Shown: positions 19,685 to 28,776 of the stretch, piece by piece | How positions within the stretch are numbered: position 1 is the stretch's first letter | Layout: every line of letters starts with the position of its first letter | Assembly (NCBI GenBank): GCA_945869675.1 | Contig: CAMBPS010000007.1 | Coordinates: 1 to 63,835 of the forward strand | DNA: 63,835 nt | Source: Prosthecobacter debontii | GTDB lineage: Bacteria > Verrucomicrobiota > Verrucomicrobiia > Verrucomicrobiales > Verrucomicrobiaceae | Reading direction: 5' to 3' | Notes under the pieces: model-generated | What the model was told of the DNA's origin: nothing | The model's input: the letters and a program-made list of their open reading frames with translations, nothing else | Database searches by the model: none | Made by a program: the position numbers and the translations under genes

Positions 19685-21106
19685 ATGCCTAAACACAACA
19701 CTATCATCCACTGGTTTCGTCGAGATCTAAGACTCACCGATAACACGGCCCTTAGCGCAGCAGTGAACGAAGGTGCACAGGTGATACCTCTTTATGTTCT
19801 AAGTGATTGGAAAAAAATTCACCATTGGACAGGCAGCATTAGACAGCAATTTTTATGTGGTTGTTTAGAAGCACTTTCAAGGAATCTGGAGACCCTCGGC
19901 AGCAAACTCATTTTGCGCTCTGGTCAGGCTGATATTGAGATCGAAAAACTGATCATTGAGACGAAAGCCAGCGCCATATACTACAATCGCGATTACGATC
20001 CCTATGGTCGCGAGATGGAAGGCAAAGTTCGAACCGTATGTGCGAAATATGCTGTCACCTTCCACGGTTTCAAAGACCGTGTTTTACACGAGGCCGATGA
20101 GGTACAAACAGGCAGTGGTGGACCTTATCGAGTTTACACACCCTACTCAAAAAACTGGCTATCCCTGGATAAAACGGCAGCTCTGGGCAGACCCAAATCA
20201 TTGGGAGCAGTGCCAGCCTCTTCGATCACCAGCTTGGAACTGCCCACGCTTGCTCATTGGGAGCTCTCAGCCACCTCAGCTCATTTGCCGGCTCCAGGTG
20301 AAAGAGCTGCAAGAGAGCGCATGAAGAGCTTCATCGAGACCCGCACACTGATGAGCTACGCACAAAAACGCAACATCCCATCAGGAACCAGCACTTCGAG
20401 ATTGGGACAGGATTTACGATTCGGCCTAATTTCCATTCGTGAACTGTATGCACGATGCGTAGCAGCAGTCAATCAAGCTGAAACAGCAGAGGCCCGAACA
20501 TCGATAGAAACCTACATCAAAGAACTGGCATGGCGTGAATTTTACTTGGCTATCCTGTGGTTCTATCCCAGCGTCTTTGACGAAGAGTTTTCAACGGATT
20601 TTCGAGGCCTACCTTGGCCGGGAACCGATGAGGCTTTTCAATTATGGAGCCGAGGCATGACTGGTTTTCCTATCATTGATGCCGGCATAAGGGAATTGCT
20701 GAATACGGGCTTCATGCACAATCGTGTTCGCATGATCGTCTCCATGTTTCTAACAAAAGACCTACACTGCCATTGGAAACTTGGTGAGAGCTTTTTCATG
20801 CAACATCTGGTCGATGGTGAGAATGCTAGTAACAATGGTGGATGGCAATGGAGTGCTGGCACAGGTGCCGATGCCGCACCCTATTTCCGTATTCAGAATC
20901 CTTGGACGCAAACCAAAAATTATGATCCTAAAGGCGAGTATATCCGCAAATGGGTACCTGAATTAAAGACAGTGTCTCCTGAACTTTTTCAGTCACCTCC
21001 TAAAGATGGGCGGGCATTGGTTCCTGGGTATCCGCTACCGATGGTAGATCACACGACGGAACGTAATCGCACCCTAGCCATTTTCGCCAAGCATCGCGGA
21101 AAATAA
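19685..21106 (+). CDS. phr: Deoxyribodipyrimidine photolyase (class I)
   Basis: 473 residues, typical length. The N-terminal antenna domain starts with HWFRRDLRLTDN, and the C-terminal FAD domain carries the signature NNGGWQWSAGTGADAAPYFR, then RIQNPWTQTKNYDP. The enzyme uses blue light to split UV-made cyclobutane pyrimidine dimers. It lies 42 bases after ybeY but has no functional link to it. Subfamily (CPD photolyase rather than cryptochrome or 6-4 photolyase) is inferred from the overall pattern. Confidence 0.95.
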   Translation: MPKHNTIIHWFRRDLRLTDNTALSAAVNEGAQVIPLYVLSDWKKIHHWTGSIRQQFLCGCLEALSRNLETLGSKLILRSGQADIEIEKLIIETKASAIYYNRDYDPYGREMEGKVRTVCAKYAVTFHGFKDRVLHEADEVQTGSGGPYRVYTPYSKNWLSLDKTAALGRPKSLGAVPASSITSLELPTLAHWELSATSAHLPAPGERAARERMKSFIETRTLMSYAQKRNIPSGTSTSRLGQDLRFGLISIRELYARCVAAVNQAETAEARTSIETYIKELAWREFYLAILWFYPSVFDEEFSTDFRGLPWPGTDEAFQLWSRGMTGFPIIDAGIRELLNTGFMHNRVRMIVSMFLTKDLHCHWKLGESFFMQHLVDGENASNNGGWQWSAGTGADAAPYFRIQNPWTQTKNYDPKGEYIRKWVPELKTVSPELFQSPPKDGRALVPGYPLPMVDHTTERNRTLAIFAKHRGK

Positions 21107-21500
21107 GAGCCCTAGCATTTCCTGACGCACCGCCTCAAGGAGCGCTTCCAAAAAACCTAGGCTACTGCTTGTATCAAGACAGAGGCCACTCAGTGAACTG
21201 AACACCTACCTAACTGAAAATCTTGATGATGTTCAATCGCGATTTGCACTCCCATTTTTCGAGTAGCTTTCTCAGCCAATTTCAGCATCGGGCGAACCTT
21301 TCCTTTCCACTGCTCAAAATCTGACAGCTTCGTGAAGGTCTCACCATGTCGATGCCCTAGGAGAGTATGAAAACTTGTAGTTTCTGCTTCTTTTCCGATT
21401 TAGAACTCTTGAATAAAGCGGTCTACATCACCTAGACCCTGAGAAAGCCGTAAGCTGGCTTCGACAGTCATTGAGCGATCGCATACCATGCCAGAAGTAT
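21107..21500 (-). pseudogene. Decayed sugar-phosphate isomerase/epimerase-like gene (TIM barrel)
   Basis: No intact frame exists here, but minus-strand translation gives three pieces of one family in the right order. From about 21500 to 21404, a piece ending GLGDVDRFIQEF meets a stop. In the same frame after that stop, a piece reads LKLAEKATRKMGVQIAIEHH and then QDF, ending at 21190. One base shifted, from 21193 to 21107, comes a piece with GLCLDTSSSLGFLEALLEAV. The ENHQD-like and CLDTGN-like patterns are hallmarks of xylose-isomerase-like TIM-barrel epimerases. An in-frame stop, a frameshift with a small deletion, and truncated ends mark it as a pseudogene. Identified by eye; a database search would settle it. 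Confidence 0.58.
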
Positions 21501-21561
21501 CTCAAGTGAATGTCCAAACACTCTCATCCAAGGAATTTTGGCGAGTCATAACGGTGAATCA

Positions 21562-22185
21562 TTAAATCACGCCTGGCTGCCAATTACTGGACTCCATCGA
21601 GCGTCCGACACCTAACTGCGCACGCATGGAGGGATCATCCAAAGCCTGATCAACAGCATCTTGAAGAGCGCCTGAGGTCAGATCACCTAGCATTGGAACA
21701 GGTGTTCCGCTTCCAGGAATATACGCACCACTTTGACGTTCGCCTTCATAGATGCTGCTGTGAACAATACGTCCAGTTCCTGCCTCGATGACATTAACGC
21801 GCAGCTTGGCGTAGCCATAAGGTCGGACTAAAAGATTGCATTGAAGATCCAGCACCTCGCCCGTGATCATATATCGCGCAGCTGATTTGGCCGAAAGCAT
21901 TTTCCTTGCCTGCAAGGCGTGACCAAAAGCATTGGTGACAATTTGAGCCACAGGAACACGTGTTTGAACATTTTCGATAGGCGTGCCTAATTGTGTCCGC
22001 ACTGTGCCAAGCACATTCGGGCCGACATCACGGCGATCGATAAAGGGCTGAGTCACAAACTCAGCACTTCCTTGAAGCATCCGCCCAGATCCGGAAACGT
22101 AATCGAGACTGATCTGACTAGTCGTTGTGCAAGAACACAAAGAAATAGCAATAATAGAGGTAAAGAGCAAAATTGGACGGAGCAT
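21562..22185 (-). CDS. Lipoprotein of unknown function
   Basis: 207 residues. The lipobox LCSC gives a lipidated N-terminus (Cys 19). The mature part contains LQARKMLSAKSAARYMITGEVLDLQ and TGRIVHSSIYEGE-like beta strands, which recall the periplasmic lipoproteins that recombine a small alpha/beta fold (YajG or CsgG-like) to bind at the outer membrane; similarity is loose. It is transcribed away from the pseudopilin gene, with a shared upstream region of 187 bases. Function unknown. Confidence 0.78.
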   Translation of the reverse strand: MLRPILLFTSIIAISLCSCTTTSQISLDYVSGSGRMLQGSAEFVTQPFIDRRDVGPNVLGTVRTQLGTPIENVQTRVPVAQIVTNAFGHALQARKMLSAKSAARYMITGEVLDLQCNLLVRPYGYAKLRVNVIEAGTGRIVHSSIYEGERQSGAYIPGSGTPVPMLGDLTSGALQDAVDQALDDPSMRAQLGVGRSMESSNWQPGVI

Positions 22186-22372
22186 AGCAAATCAGACTTA
22201 AACAGGATCAATCAGCATTTCAATGGAACTTCTGAATCCTATTTCATGCTATTTGTGAATCATTTGAAAGTTTTTTCTCGCCATTTTGGAGCTACCTGAG
22301 TCTAATGTCATAAGGCACAGAGATTTCTTCTCAGCGCTTATACATAATAATAAAACAATACAACGCACTACT
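22186..22372. promoter_or_regulatory. Divergent upstream region of lipoprotein and pseudopilin genes
   Basis: AT-rich 187-base region between two divergent genes. A run tacataataataaaac at 22341-22356 could include a -10 element for the pseudopilin gene, but no clear -35 at the right distance was found. Presence of promoters here is inferred from gene orientation. Confidence 0.3.
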
Positions 22373-23248
22373 ATGAAACGAGCACTCCAAAGAGGTTTCA
22401 CCCTCATTGAACTCTTGGTGGTAATCACCATTATCGCGATTCTCGCGAGTTTGGCGGTCCCTACTTTTAACGTCATTCAGGACATGGCCAACCAAACCTC
22501 CACGTCCAATAACTGCCGTCAGATCATCATGGCTATGAAGATCTTTGCCCAAGAGCAAAACTCCATCTATCCAGACTCCTACAACAATCCACAAACGGGA
22601 GGCAAGGCCGTCACAGCCAATGACGCCTTTCGCGTGTTGATCTCTGAAGAAGTCATTCAAGATGAGCGTATTTTCGGAGCCAAGGCTACCATGTTCCAAC
22701 CAGATGGAAACATCGGCACGTCCCCGAGCTATGATAAAGCCCTGGGTGCCGGTGAAAACCACTGGGCACTGACTCAAGCACAGACGACTTCTAGCAGCGG
22801 CATCATGCCACTTGTTTTTGAAAACCCGTCTGCTGCCAGCTGGCCACCACAATGGAATTGCGATGCCGCAGGTCAGCTAAAGCCTGGCCGCACATGGCGT
22901 GGTGGTAAGGTGATCATTGGCCGCAATGACAACTCAGTGAATGTGGAGCAACTAGCTAGCAAAAAAGGCGGCGCAGTCGGTCCAAAATCTCTGGCTGGGG
23001 GCCTCGACATCTTCACGATGGCAAGCCAAAACCAACCACAGCAGATTTTGAACATTGTGTCTGGGGGCGGACAAATGGGAGGCTCCAGCATGCCTGGTGT
23101 TGTTCCAGGCGCAGGCCAAGGTGGTCTGCCAACACTTCCAGGCACCCCAGGTGGCCTACCTGCCCTTCCGGGCGCTCCTGGTGGCCTACCACCGCTTCCA
23201 GGTGCTCCTGGCGGATTGCCTGCTCTTCCAGGTGCTCCTGGTCAGTAA
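22373..23248 (+). CDS. Type II/IV pseudopilin with collagen-like C-terminal repeats
   Basis: 291 residues. The prepilin leader reads RGFTLIELLVVITIIAIL: cleavage is expected before the Phe, which becomes N-methylated, with Glu 5 of the mature protein present. A globular part of about 200 residues follows, then a Gly-rich linker and four exact-length 10-residue repeats of the form GGLPxLPGxP at the C-terminus. Pseudopilins build the short pseudopilus of secretion systems or pili. Planctomycetes and verrucomicrobia have many stand-alone copies, and no assembly genes lie nearby. A strong terminator follows. I chose the ATG at 22373 because it places the leader at the N-terminus. Confidence 0.9.
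   Translation: MKRALQRGFTLIELLVVITIIAILASLAVPTFNVIQDMANQTSTSNNCRQIIMAMKIFAQEQNSIYPDSYNNPQTGGKAVTANDAFRVLISEEVIQDERIFGAKATMFQPDGNIGTSPSYDKALGAGENHWALTQAQTTSSSGIMPLVFENPSAASWPPQWNCDAAGQLKPGRTWRGGKVIIGRNDNSVNVEQLASKKGGAVGPKSLAGGLDIFTMASQNQPQQILNIVSGGGQMGGSSMPGVVPGAGQGGLPTLPGTPGGLPALPGAPGGLPPLPGAPGGLPALPGAPGQ
23120..23239 (+). repeat. Four tandem 30-bp coding repeats (GGLPxLPGxP)
   Basis: Four consecutive 30-base units in frame, each coding GGLP, one variable residue (T, A, P, A), LPG, T or A, then P. Third-base differences between units show the array is not newly duplicated. It is part of the pseudopilin gene and is not a CRISPR array. Confidence 0.9.
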
Positions 23249-23274
23249 TCGTTCAATTCTGAATACCTTTGCTG

Positions 23275-23309
23275 ACGCCGCCGAGTTCATTCTCGGCGGC
23301 GTTTTCTTT
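23275..23309 (+). terminator. Rho-independent terminator after pseudopilin gene
   Basis: Perfect 11-pair stem acgccgccgag (23275-23285) and ctcggcggcgt (23292-23302) with a 6-base loop, followed by tttctttt. One of the strongest hairpins in the window. Confidence 0.95.
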
Positions 23310-23332
23310 TGCTGAAGGCCAATCTTCGGCCA

Positions 23333-24799
23333 ATGGTAGCAAGCATGATGGCATTCGCTTTCGTTTTAGCGCTTAGCTCATTCATAAGCGCGTTATCATT
23401 TCTTGCTGTTGGATTGAGCTTGATGGCTCTATTCCATCTTTTCACGCGTCAGAAGGATCATCGTTCAGCCGCTTTTTGGGTCGCTTTAGTGATCTTTTCA
23501 CCTCTTTTCGGAGCATGCTTGTATGGGGTTCTGGGAATCAACTTTGTCCGGCGCCGTGGTCGTCATTATCGCGGCAGTATTGGCCCCGCCTACCGCGACC
23601 CACTTCCAACTTGCCCACTGTTTTCAAATCAGAACTCGGCTGCCGCAGAGCGTGATTGTTCGTTAGCCATGGTTTTGGATCGCATCTCACGTTTTGCTTT
23701 TAGTTCTGGTAATGCGATTAAAACTCTGATCAATGGTGATGAAGCTATGCCTGCGATGCTGGAGGCGATCCGTTCAGCCAACTCAAGTATCGCCTTAGCA
23801 ACATACATTTTTGAGGCGCATCATATTGGGGCGGAGTTTGTGCGTGAATTAGCCGCTGCACATCAAAGAGGCGTTGAGGTGCGCGTCATCGTGGATGATG
23901 CAGGGACTCGATACTCTTGGCCTCCGGTGACTCGTGAACTCAGCCGTCTAGGGGTGCCAGTGCGACGCTTCATGCCAAACCGTTTCATTCTGCGGCTATT
24001 GACCATGAATCTGCGCAATCATAAAAAACTGCTGATCGTAGATGGAAAAGTCGGGTTCACAGGAGGAATGAACATTCGAGAAGGAAACATGATTTCACGC
24101 TCGCCAGCCCATCCTGTGCGCGATCTCCATTTCAGAATCGAAGGTCCGGTTGTCACCCAAATGCAGCGCGTGTTTGCCGAGGATTGGAGTTTTTGCCATG
24201 GTGAATCTCTGGACGAAAAGCTTTGGTTCCCAGCCATTGCGGCAAAAGGTTCTGCTCATGTTTTAGGCATCATCGACGGCCCCGATGAAGACTTTGAGGC
24301 AATGCCCGTAGCCTTATTTGCTGCGCTCAATGCAGCGCGCAACCGTGTATGTATTCTAACGCCCTATTTCTTGCCGCCTGCCACGCTTCTAGCCTCGCTC
24401 AATTTATGTGCGACGCGTGGAGTCGAAGTTTCTATTATAACGCCAGCAAAGAATAACATTCCCATGGTGGCGTGGGCTGCGCGCACTCTCTATCCAGATC
24501 TTCTCGAAGCTGGCTGCCGCATCTATGAATCACCCGCTCCCTTTGATCATTCAAAAATATTATTGATCGACGATGCCTGGTCTTGCGTTGGATCAACGAA
24601 CTGGGACCCACGCAGTCTGCGTTTGAATTTCGAGTTTAATCTCGCCTGTCACGATGAAGCTTTAGCTGCAACTCTTAGCAGCATTTTTGAGATGAAAAAG
24701 GCGGAATGCCACGAGTTGACAACTGATATGCTGGAGATGACGCCTATGTCTCAGCGCTTGCGCAATGGCATCGCCCGTCTTTTCATTCCGATTCTTTAG
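23333..24799 (+). CDS. cls: Cardiolipin synthase (phospholipase D family)
   Basis: 488 residues from the ATG at 23333. Two N-terminal membrane helices (about 1-60) are followed by a duplicated PLD domain with two HKD sites: NHKKLLIVDGKVGFTGG (about 235) and DHSKILLIDDAWSCVGSTN (about 410). The enzyme joins two phosphatidylglycerols into cardiolipin at the inner membrane. An alternative TTG start at 23309 lies inside the terminator T-run and is unlikely. It could be a related PLD-type phospholipid synthase, but the length and helices fit Cls. Confidence 0.93.
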   Translation: MVASMMAFAFVLALSSFISALSFLAVGLSLMALFHLFTRQKDHRSAAFWVALVIFSPLFGACLYGVLGINFVRRRGRHYRGSIGPAYRDPLPTCPLFSNQNSAAAERDCSLAMVLDRISRFAFSSGNAIKTLINGDEAMPAMLEAIRSANSSIALATYIFEAHHIGAEFVRELAAAHQRGVEVRVIVDDAGTRYSWPPVTRELSRLGVPVRRFMPNRFILRLLTMNLRNHKKLLIVDGKVGFTGGMNIREGNMISRSPAHPVRDLHFRIEGPVVTQMQRVFAEDWSFCHGESLDEKLWFPAIAAKGSAHVLGIIDGPDEDFEAMPVALFAALNAARNRVCILTPYFLPPATLLASLNLCATRGVEVSIITPAKNNIPMVAWAARTLYPDLLEAGCRIYESPAPFDHSKILLIDDAWSCVGSTNWDPRSLRLNFEFNLACHDEALAATLSSIFEMKKAECHELTTDMLEMTPMSQRLRNGIARLFIPIL

Positions 24800-24807
24800 T
24801 ATTTATA

Positions 24808-25227
24808 ATGGAACAAACTCTAGCCACTGCCGAAGCGACTCAAAAATGGGGTCACAATCTTGCAAGCCAACTGCGAGCGGGCGATGTGATTGCTCTATGC
24901 GGCCATTTAGGAGCTGGTAAAACACAAGCCACGAAAGGCATCGTCGCGGGGCTGGGCTCAATGATCGATGCCACAAGTCCCACCTTCACTCTCGTTCACG
25001 AGTATTTAGACGGCAAACTTCCAGTGTTCCACTTTGACTTCTATCGGATGGATGAACCCGCGCAGGTTTTCACCGTAGGATGGGACGATTTTCTGGATGA
25101 ATCCGGCGTGATCATTGTGGAATGGGCCGATCTTTTCCCAGACCTATTACCACCTCAAACAAGGTGGTTTTTTTTCGAATCCTTGCCTAGTGGTGAAAGG
25201 CGTGTGATGGAGAAAGCTAGCCTATGA
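24808..25227 (+). CDS. tsaE: tRNA threonylcarbamoyladenosine biosynthesis ATPase TsaE
   Basis: 139 residues. Walker A is GHLGAGKTQATKG (about 32-44), followed by SPTFTLVHEY and HFDFYRMD, all TsaE marks. TsaE is the ATPase partner of TsaB and TsaD in making t6A at position 37 of tRNAs that read ANN codons. It starts 8 bases after the cardiolipin synthase gene, and its stop overlaps the tsaB start (ATGA), so tsaE and tsaB are coupled. Confidence 0.95.
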   Translation: MEQTLATAEATQKWGHNLASQLRAGDVIALCGHLGAGKTQATKGIVAGLGSMIDATSPTFTLVHEYLDGKLPVFHFDFYRMDEPAQVFTVGWDDFLDESGVIIVEWADLFPDLLPPQTRWFFFESLPSGERRVMEKASL

Positions 25228-25892
25228 CTGAACGCATCGTCCTCGCACTTGATCTTTCTTCCTCACGTGGTGTCATTGCTGTGACGAAAGGTGAAGTCGT
25301 GCTATTCGAGACCTCTTTTCAATCCGAGCGCTCACACAATGCCCAGGTTTTTTCACCGCTCAAAGAAGCCCTTGAGATCATTGGCAATCATAAAGCAGTC
25401 ATTGCTGTTGGAACTGGGCCAGGTTCTTACACTGGCGTTCGCATCGCTATCGCAGCCGTTCAGGGGGTCGCCTTATCTCGCGACTGGCCCGTTCTGGGCT
25501 GGCCATCTATTGCGACTGTTGATCTGCCTCATTACCACATTTTAGGCGATGCCCGACGAGGTCGTTTTTATACCGCCACAGTTATGGCGGGCCACCTAAT
25601 CACTCCTCCGACACTTCAATCTGCCGAGCAGGCACTGACTGAAATTTCAAAAGGCGGCAAGTGGTTAAGTCTTGATAGCAAGCCCCCAGCTATTTCTGTT
25701 GAAGTGGAATGCTTTCATCCTGATGCAGTTCAGCTTGGGCGGCTCGTCGGACGTTGCTCTGAGGAAAAGGCTACCAGCAGCTCAAAAGCGCTACTGGAGC
25801 CTATCTATCTCGAAGAAGCCTTTATCACCATGGCAAAAAAGATTGGGAAAACGGTGCCATTAAAAGGTAAAACTCCTTCAAAAGAGGTTTGA
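25224..25892 (+). CDS. tsaB: tRNA threonylcarbamoyladenosine biosynthesis protein TsaB
   Basis: 222 residues. It begins LALDLSSSRGV and has the hallmark GTGPGSYTGVRIA motif near residue 71, plus DARRGRFYTA. TsaB is an ASKHA-fold scaffold that pairs with the catalytic subunit TsaD for t6A tRNA modification. It overlaps tsaE by four bases. tsaD and rimI are not next to it here. The basic tail (KKIGKTVPLKGK) is common in this protein. Confidence 0.93.
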   Translation: MTERIVLALDLSSSRGVIAVTKGEVVLFETSFQSERSHNAQVFSPLKEALEIIGNHKAVIAVGTGPGSYTGVRIAIAAVQGVALSRDWPVLGWPSIATVDLPHYHILGDARRGRFYTATVMAGHLITPPTLQSAEQALTEISKGGKWLSLDSKPPAISVEVECFHPDAVQLGRLVGRCSEEKATSSSKALLEPIYLEEAFITMAKKIGKTVPLKGKTPSKEV

Positions 25893-25954
25893 AAGCGGTT
25901 TTCTAGGATTGACTGTGCTGTTCTGCTCCTACACGAAGTGAAATCACACCCCTA

Positions 25955-27415
25955 ATGCCAGCTGCACCCGATTCTCGAATTCTTATTGTTGATGCTGATC
26001 CAGACTTTCTTGGCTGGGCAGCCGCTCACTTGAAAGCACCTGGTGTGACTGTCGCGACGGCTGAAAAAGCCGATGAAGCACTCTCTAGCTATCAAAAAAA
26101 TCGGGCAGACATCGTGTTAGCAGAAGTCCGCCTCCCAGGCATTTCTGGCATTGAGCTTTTGAAACGCATTCGAATGAACGATCCAAATGCCATGGTTATC
26201 CTGTTCAGTGGCGTTGCCAGCACAAGCAATGTCATTGAAGCCATGCGTCTCGGGGCGTATGACGTTCTCGGAAAAGAAAAGCTTCCGTATGAGTTAAGAA
26301 CCATTGTCGAGAGTGCCTTACGATCCAACGAGTCTCGCCGACTGACACGCGCTCAGGTCTCTGAAGTGCCGACTGAGACCATTCAGGAGACCATCATTGG
26401 TCGCTCCAGTGCGATGCAGGATGTGTTTAAAATGATCGGCCGCGTTTCCCGCAGTGATGCGCCGGTGATGGTCACAGGCGAGAGTGGTTGCGGAAAGGAA
26501 TTGGTAGCAGGAGCCATTCACAAATTCAGCCCTCGCACACTGAAAGAATTTGTCGCCATCAACATCACCTCCATCCCTGACAACCTCATGGAAAGTGAGA
26601 TTTTCGGTCACGAGAAAGGTAGTTTTACGGGAGCGGTGACTCAGCGCATAGGACGCTTCGAACAGTGTGACGGCGGGACATTATTCCTCGATGAGATCGG
26701 GGACATGCCGCTCGCTGTGCAAAGCAAGCTTCTACGAGTGCTTCAGGAAGGTGAATTCAGTCGAGTAGGTGGTAATCAGACGCTAAAATGCGACGTGCGA
26801 GTGCTTGCAGCTACAAATAAGGACCTTGAGGCTGAAGTTGCCAAAGGCACGTTCCGCGAAGATTTATTTTATCGCCTCAATGTGGTGCGTATTCATATTC
26901 CACCGCTTCGTGAACGCCGTGAAGATGTGCGTCTTCTGGCTGAATTTTTCTTGCATCGCCAATCGACTCGTCGGCGTGGACCTTCCATGCGTTTTACCGA
27001 TGATGCATTGGCTTTGCTGGAGGCCTACGATTGGCCAGGAAATGTGCGAGAGTTAGAAAACACCATTCAGCGTGCATGCGCTCTTTCAAACTCAGACGTT
27101 CTGTTGCCGTCGGACATTCCTTTGGGGAGTGTCGGAGCGAGTCGTCATGCCAATCCAGCCACCACAGTGACACGGATGAGAGACGCTTTAACAACACTCA
27201 TTCACGTGGCACAAACCTCCCCAGACATCGAACTGATGCCGTGGATGGAAAAAGAAATCGTTCGTCTTGCCTACCGTCATTTTGAGGAAAATGCACCCAA
27301 GACTGCCAAATTTCTGGGCCTTGCTGTGACGGACGTTCAAGCCCGACTTGACCTAGGCGGAGTCAAGAAAGCCACAAAGAAAGCAGTGGCGGTTGAAAAG
27401 TCGGCCAAAGAGTAA
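25955..27415 (+). CDS. Sigma-54 dependent response regulator with altered phosphoacceptor
   Basis: 486 residues. The N-terminal receiver-like domain (about 8-122) is followed by an AAA+ sigma-54 interaction domain (about 147-390) with Walker [15 protein letters not shown] in place of the usual GAFTGA loop, and Walker [15 protein letters not shown] Fis-like DNA-binding helix pair lies near residues 430-465 ([15 protein letters not shown]). In the receiver, the site of the phosphorylated Asp (the D of VLLDIRMPG in relatives) is Glu 57 in VLAEVRLPG. The acidic pair is Asp 13/Ala 14, and the conserved KP is KE. It may therefore be active without phosphorylation (inference). No histidine kinase gene is nearby. 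A basic tail follows. Confidence 0.9.
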   Translation: MPAAPDSRILIVDADPDFLGWAAAHLKAPGVTVATAEKADEALSSYQKNRADIVLAEVRLPGISGIELLKRIRMNDPNAMVILFSGVASTSNVIEAMRLGAYDVLGKEKLPYELRTIVESALRSNESRRLTRAQVSEVPTETIQETIIGRSSAMQDVFKMIGRVSRSDAPVMVTGESGCGKELVAGAIHKFSPRTLKEFVAINITSIPDNLMESEIFGHEKGSFTGAVTQRIGRFEQCDGGTLFLDEIGDMPLAVQSKLLRVLQEGEFSRVGGNQTLKCDVRVLAATNKDLEAEVAKGTFREDLFYRLNVVRIHIPPLRERREDVRLLAEFFLHRQSTRRRGPSMRFTDDALALLEAYDWPGNVRELENTIQRACALSNSDVLLPSDIPLGSVGASRHANPATTVTRMRDALTTLIHVAQTSPDIELMPWMEKEIVRLAYRHFEENAPKTAKFLGLAVTDVQARLDLGGVKKATKKAVAVEKSAKE

Positions 27416-27433
27416 GACCTCCGAAAGATCGGA

Positions 27434-28615
27434 TTAATCTCGGCTCGGACTCTCTGTGCTGGCTCCGCCACCCACAACATCTTCATCAGAGAGATCATAG
27501 CCGACCATTTTCACTTCGCCGCGGCGGATCTTTTTCTTAGCCATGGCCACGGAGATCCAGCGAAATTCCTCATTATTGTCCAGTAGAACTTTAAAGACCA
27601 TGGTCAGAGGCACTGCCAAGAACATGCCAAGGGGCCCCCAGAGCCAACCCCAGAAAATAACGGACAACACAACTACCAATGGGGAGATACCAAATCGATT
27701 TCCAAGAAGCGTCGGTTGCACAAAGTTATCCAGGCAAAAATTGACCAGAATGTAGCCGATAGCTACCCCGATAGCACCACCCGTGCCGTGTTGCACCAGA
27801 GCTTCGACAATGGCCGGAATACTTGCTGCGGTTGACCCGACGGCTGGGATATAATTGAATAAGAACGCTAAAATCGCCCATAGCAGCGGATACTGAAGAT
27901 CCAGAAAATAGCACCACACACCTGCCAAAATACCAGTCAGTGCACTGATAAGCGTCTTCACTCCGAGATACTTCTGAATATCACTCGCACTTCTAAGCAG
28001 GCCGCTGAAATCGGGTCCGCCTGCGACTTGAACCGAATGCAGTCGACTGGTCGTCCCTTGAGCTTCCATGAGGACAAACATCATTAAAATCAAAACCATG
28101 ATTAAGCCCGCGAATACGCTGGCAACCGTGCCAAAGGTGCTACCAACAAGAGATCCGATGGAACTCATGACATCTTGGCTGGTGGCATAGCCGATCAGTT
28201 TGTTCCAGTCGAATAGACTGCCGATGATGCCAGCCGCCCCCTCAATCCCATTTGTTTCTAACCACCCAGCAAACTCGTTCATGTAAGTCTCTAAGCCTCG
28301 CAGATAGCGTGGCAGATCTCGATTGAAACTGATGAGCAACCGGACAGCAAGAGTCACAAATACAGCAACAAAACCCAGATTAACCAGCATTGTGATGATC
28401 AAAGCTATAGGCCTTGGAATGCGATGCTTCACCTGCCATGCCAATAGAGGGAAGCTTAAAACAGCTAGGAAGAAGGCGCAGGCCATCGGCACCAAAATGC
28501 CAGCTGCTGCCTTCATGCCAGCAAGAACGACCATCAGGCAGGCCAGCGTGATGACCATTTGGGAGCTTTTTCTACCCCAGTCCTGGGTTTCTTGACGGTG
28601 ATGATTGATTGACAT
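27434..28615 (-). CDS. AI-2E family transporter (PerM/UPF0118)
   Basis: 393 residues with about eight membrane segments. The family pattern is present: an N-terminal helix pair, a long middle region with amphipathic stretches, then the ALLWAILAFLFNYIPAVGSTAASIP motif zone and the late NRFGISPLVVVLSVIFWGWLWG region with PLTM. Members export various small molecules (autoinducer-2 and others) or sodium; the substrate is unknown here. It converges with the sigma-54 regulator gene, with 18 bases between their stops. Confidence 0.92.
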   Translation of the reverse strand: MSINHHRQETQDWGRKSSQMVITLACLMVVLAGMKAAAGILVPMACAFFLAVLSFPLLAWQVKHRIPRPIALIITMLVNLGFVAVFVTLAVRLLISFNRDLPRYLRGLETYMNEFAGWLETNGIEGAAGIIGSLFDWNKLIGYATSQDVMSSIGSLVGSTFGTVASVFAGLIMVLILMMFVLMEAQGTTSRLHSVQVAGGPDFSGLLRSASDIQKYLGVKTLISALTGILAGVWCYFLDLQYPLLWAILAFLFNYIPAVGSTAASIPAIVEALVQHGTGGAIGVAIGYILVNFCLDNFVQPTLLGNRFGISPLVVVLSVIFWGWLWGPLGMFLAVPLTMVFKVLLDNNEEFRWISVAMAKKKIRRGEVKMVGYDLSDEDVVGGGASTESPSRD

Positions 28616-28776
28616 GATCGAAGGGGGATTAAGCGATGACTATCCAGCATGACAGTAGAGTTGGCGAATGGCTTTCAGTGAATTTATCATGAATTGGGCA
28701 CATAAATGAAAATAAAGCTTTTCATCTATGGCTCTCTTTGAATGATCCAATTCGCTGCCCGCGTTTTTTTCCGCTC

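Noticed and set aside
23120..23239. CRISPR-like 30-base tandem repeats
   Set aside because: Units are contiguous without spacers, in frame, and code for pseudopilin tail repeats.
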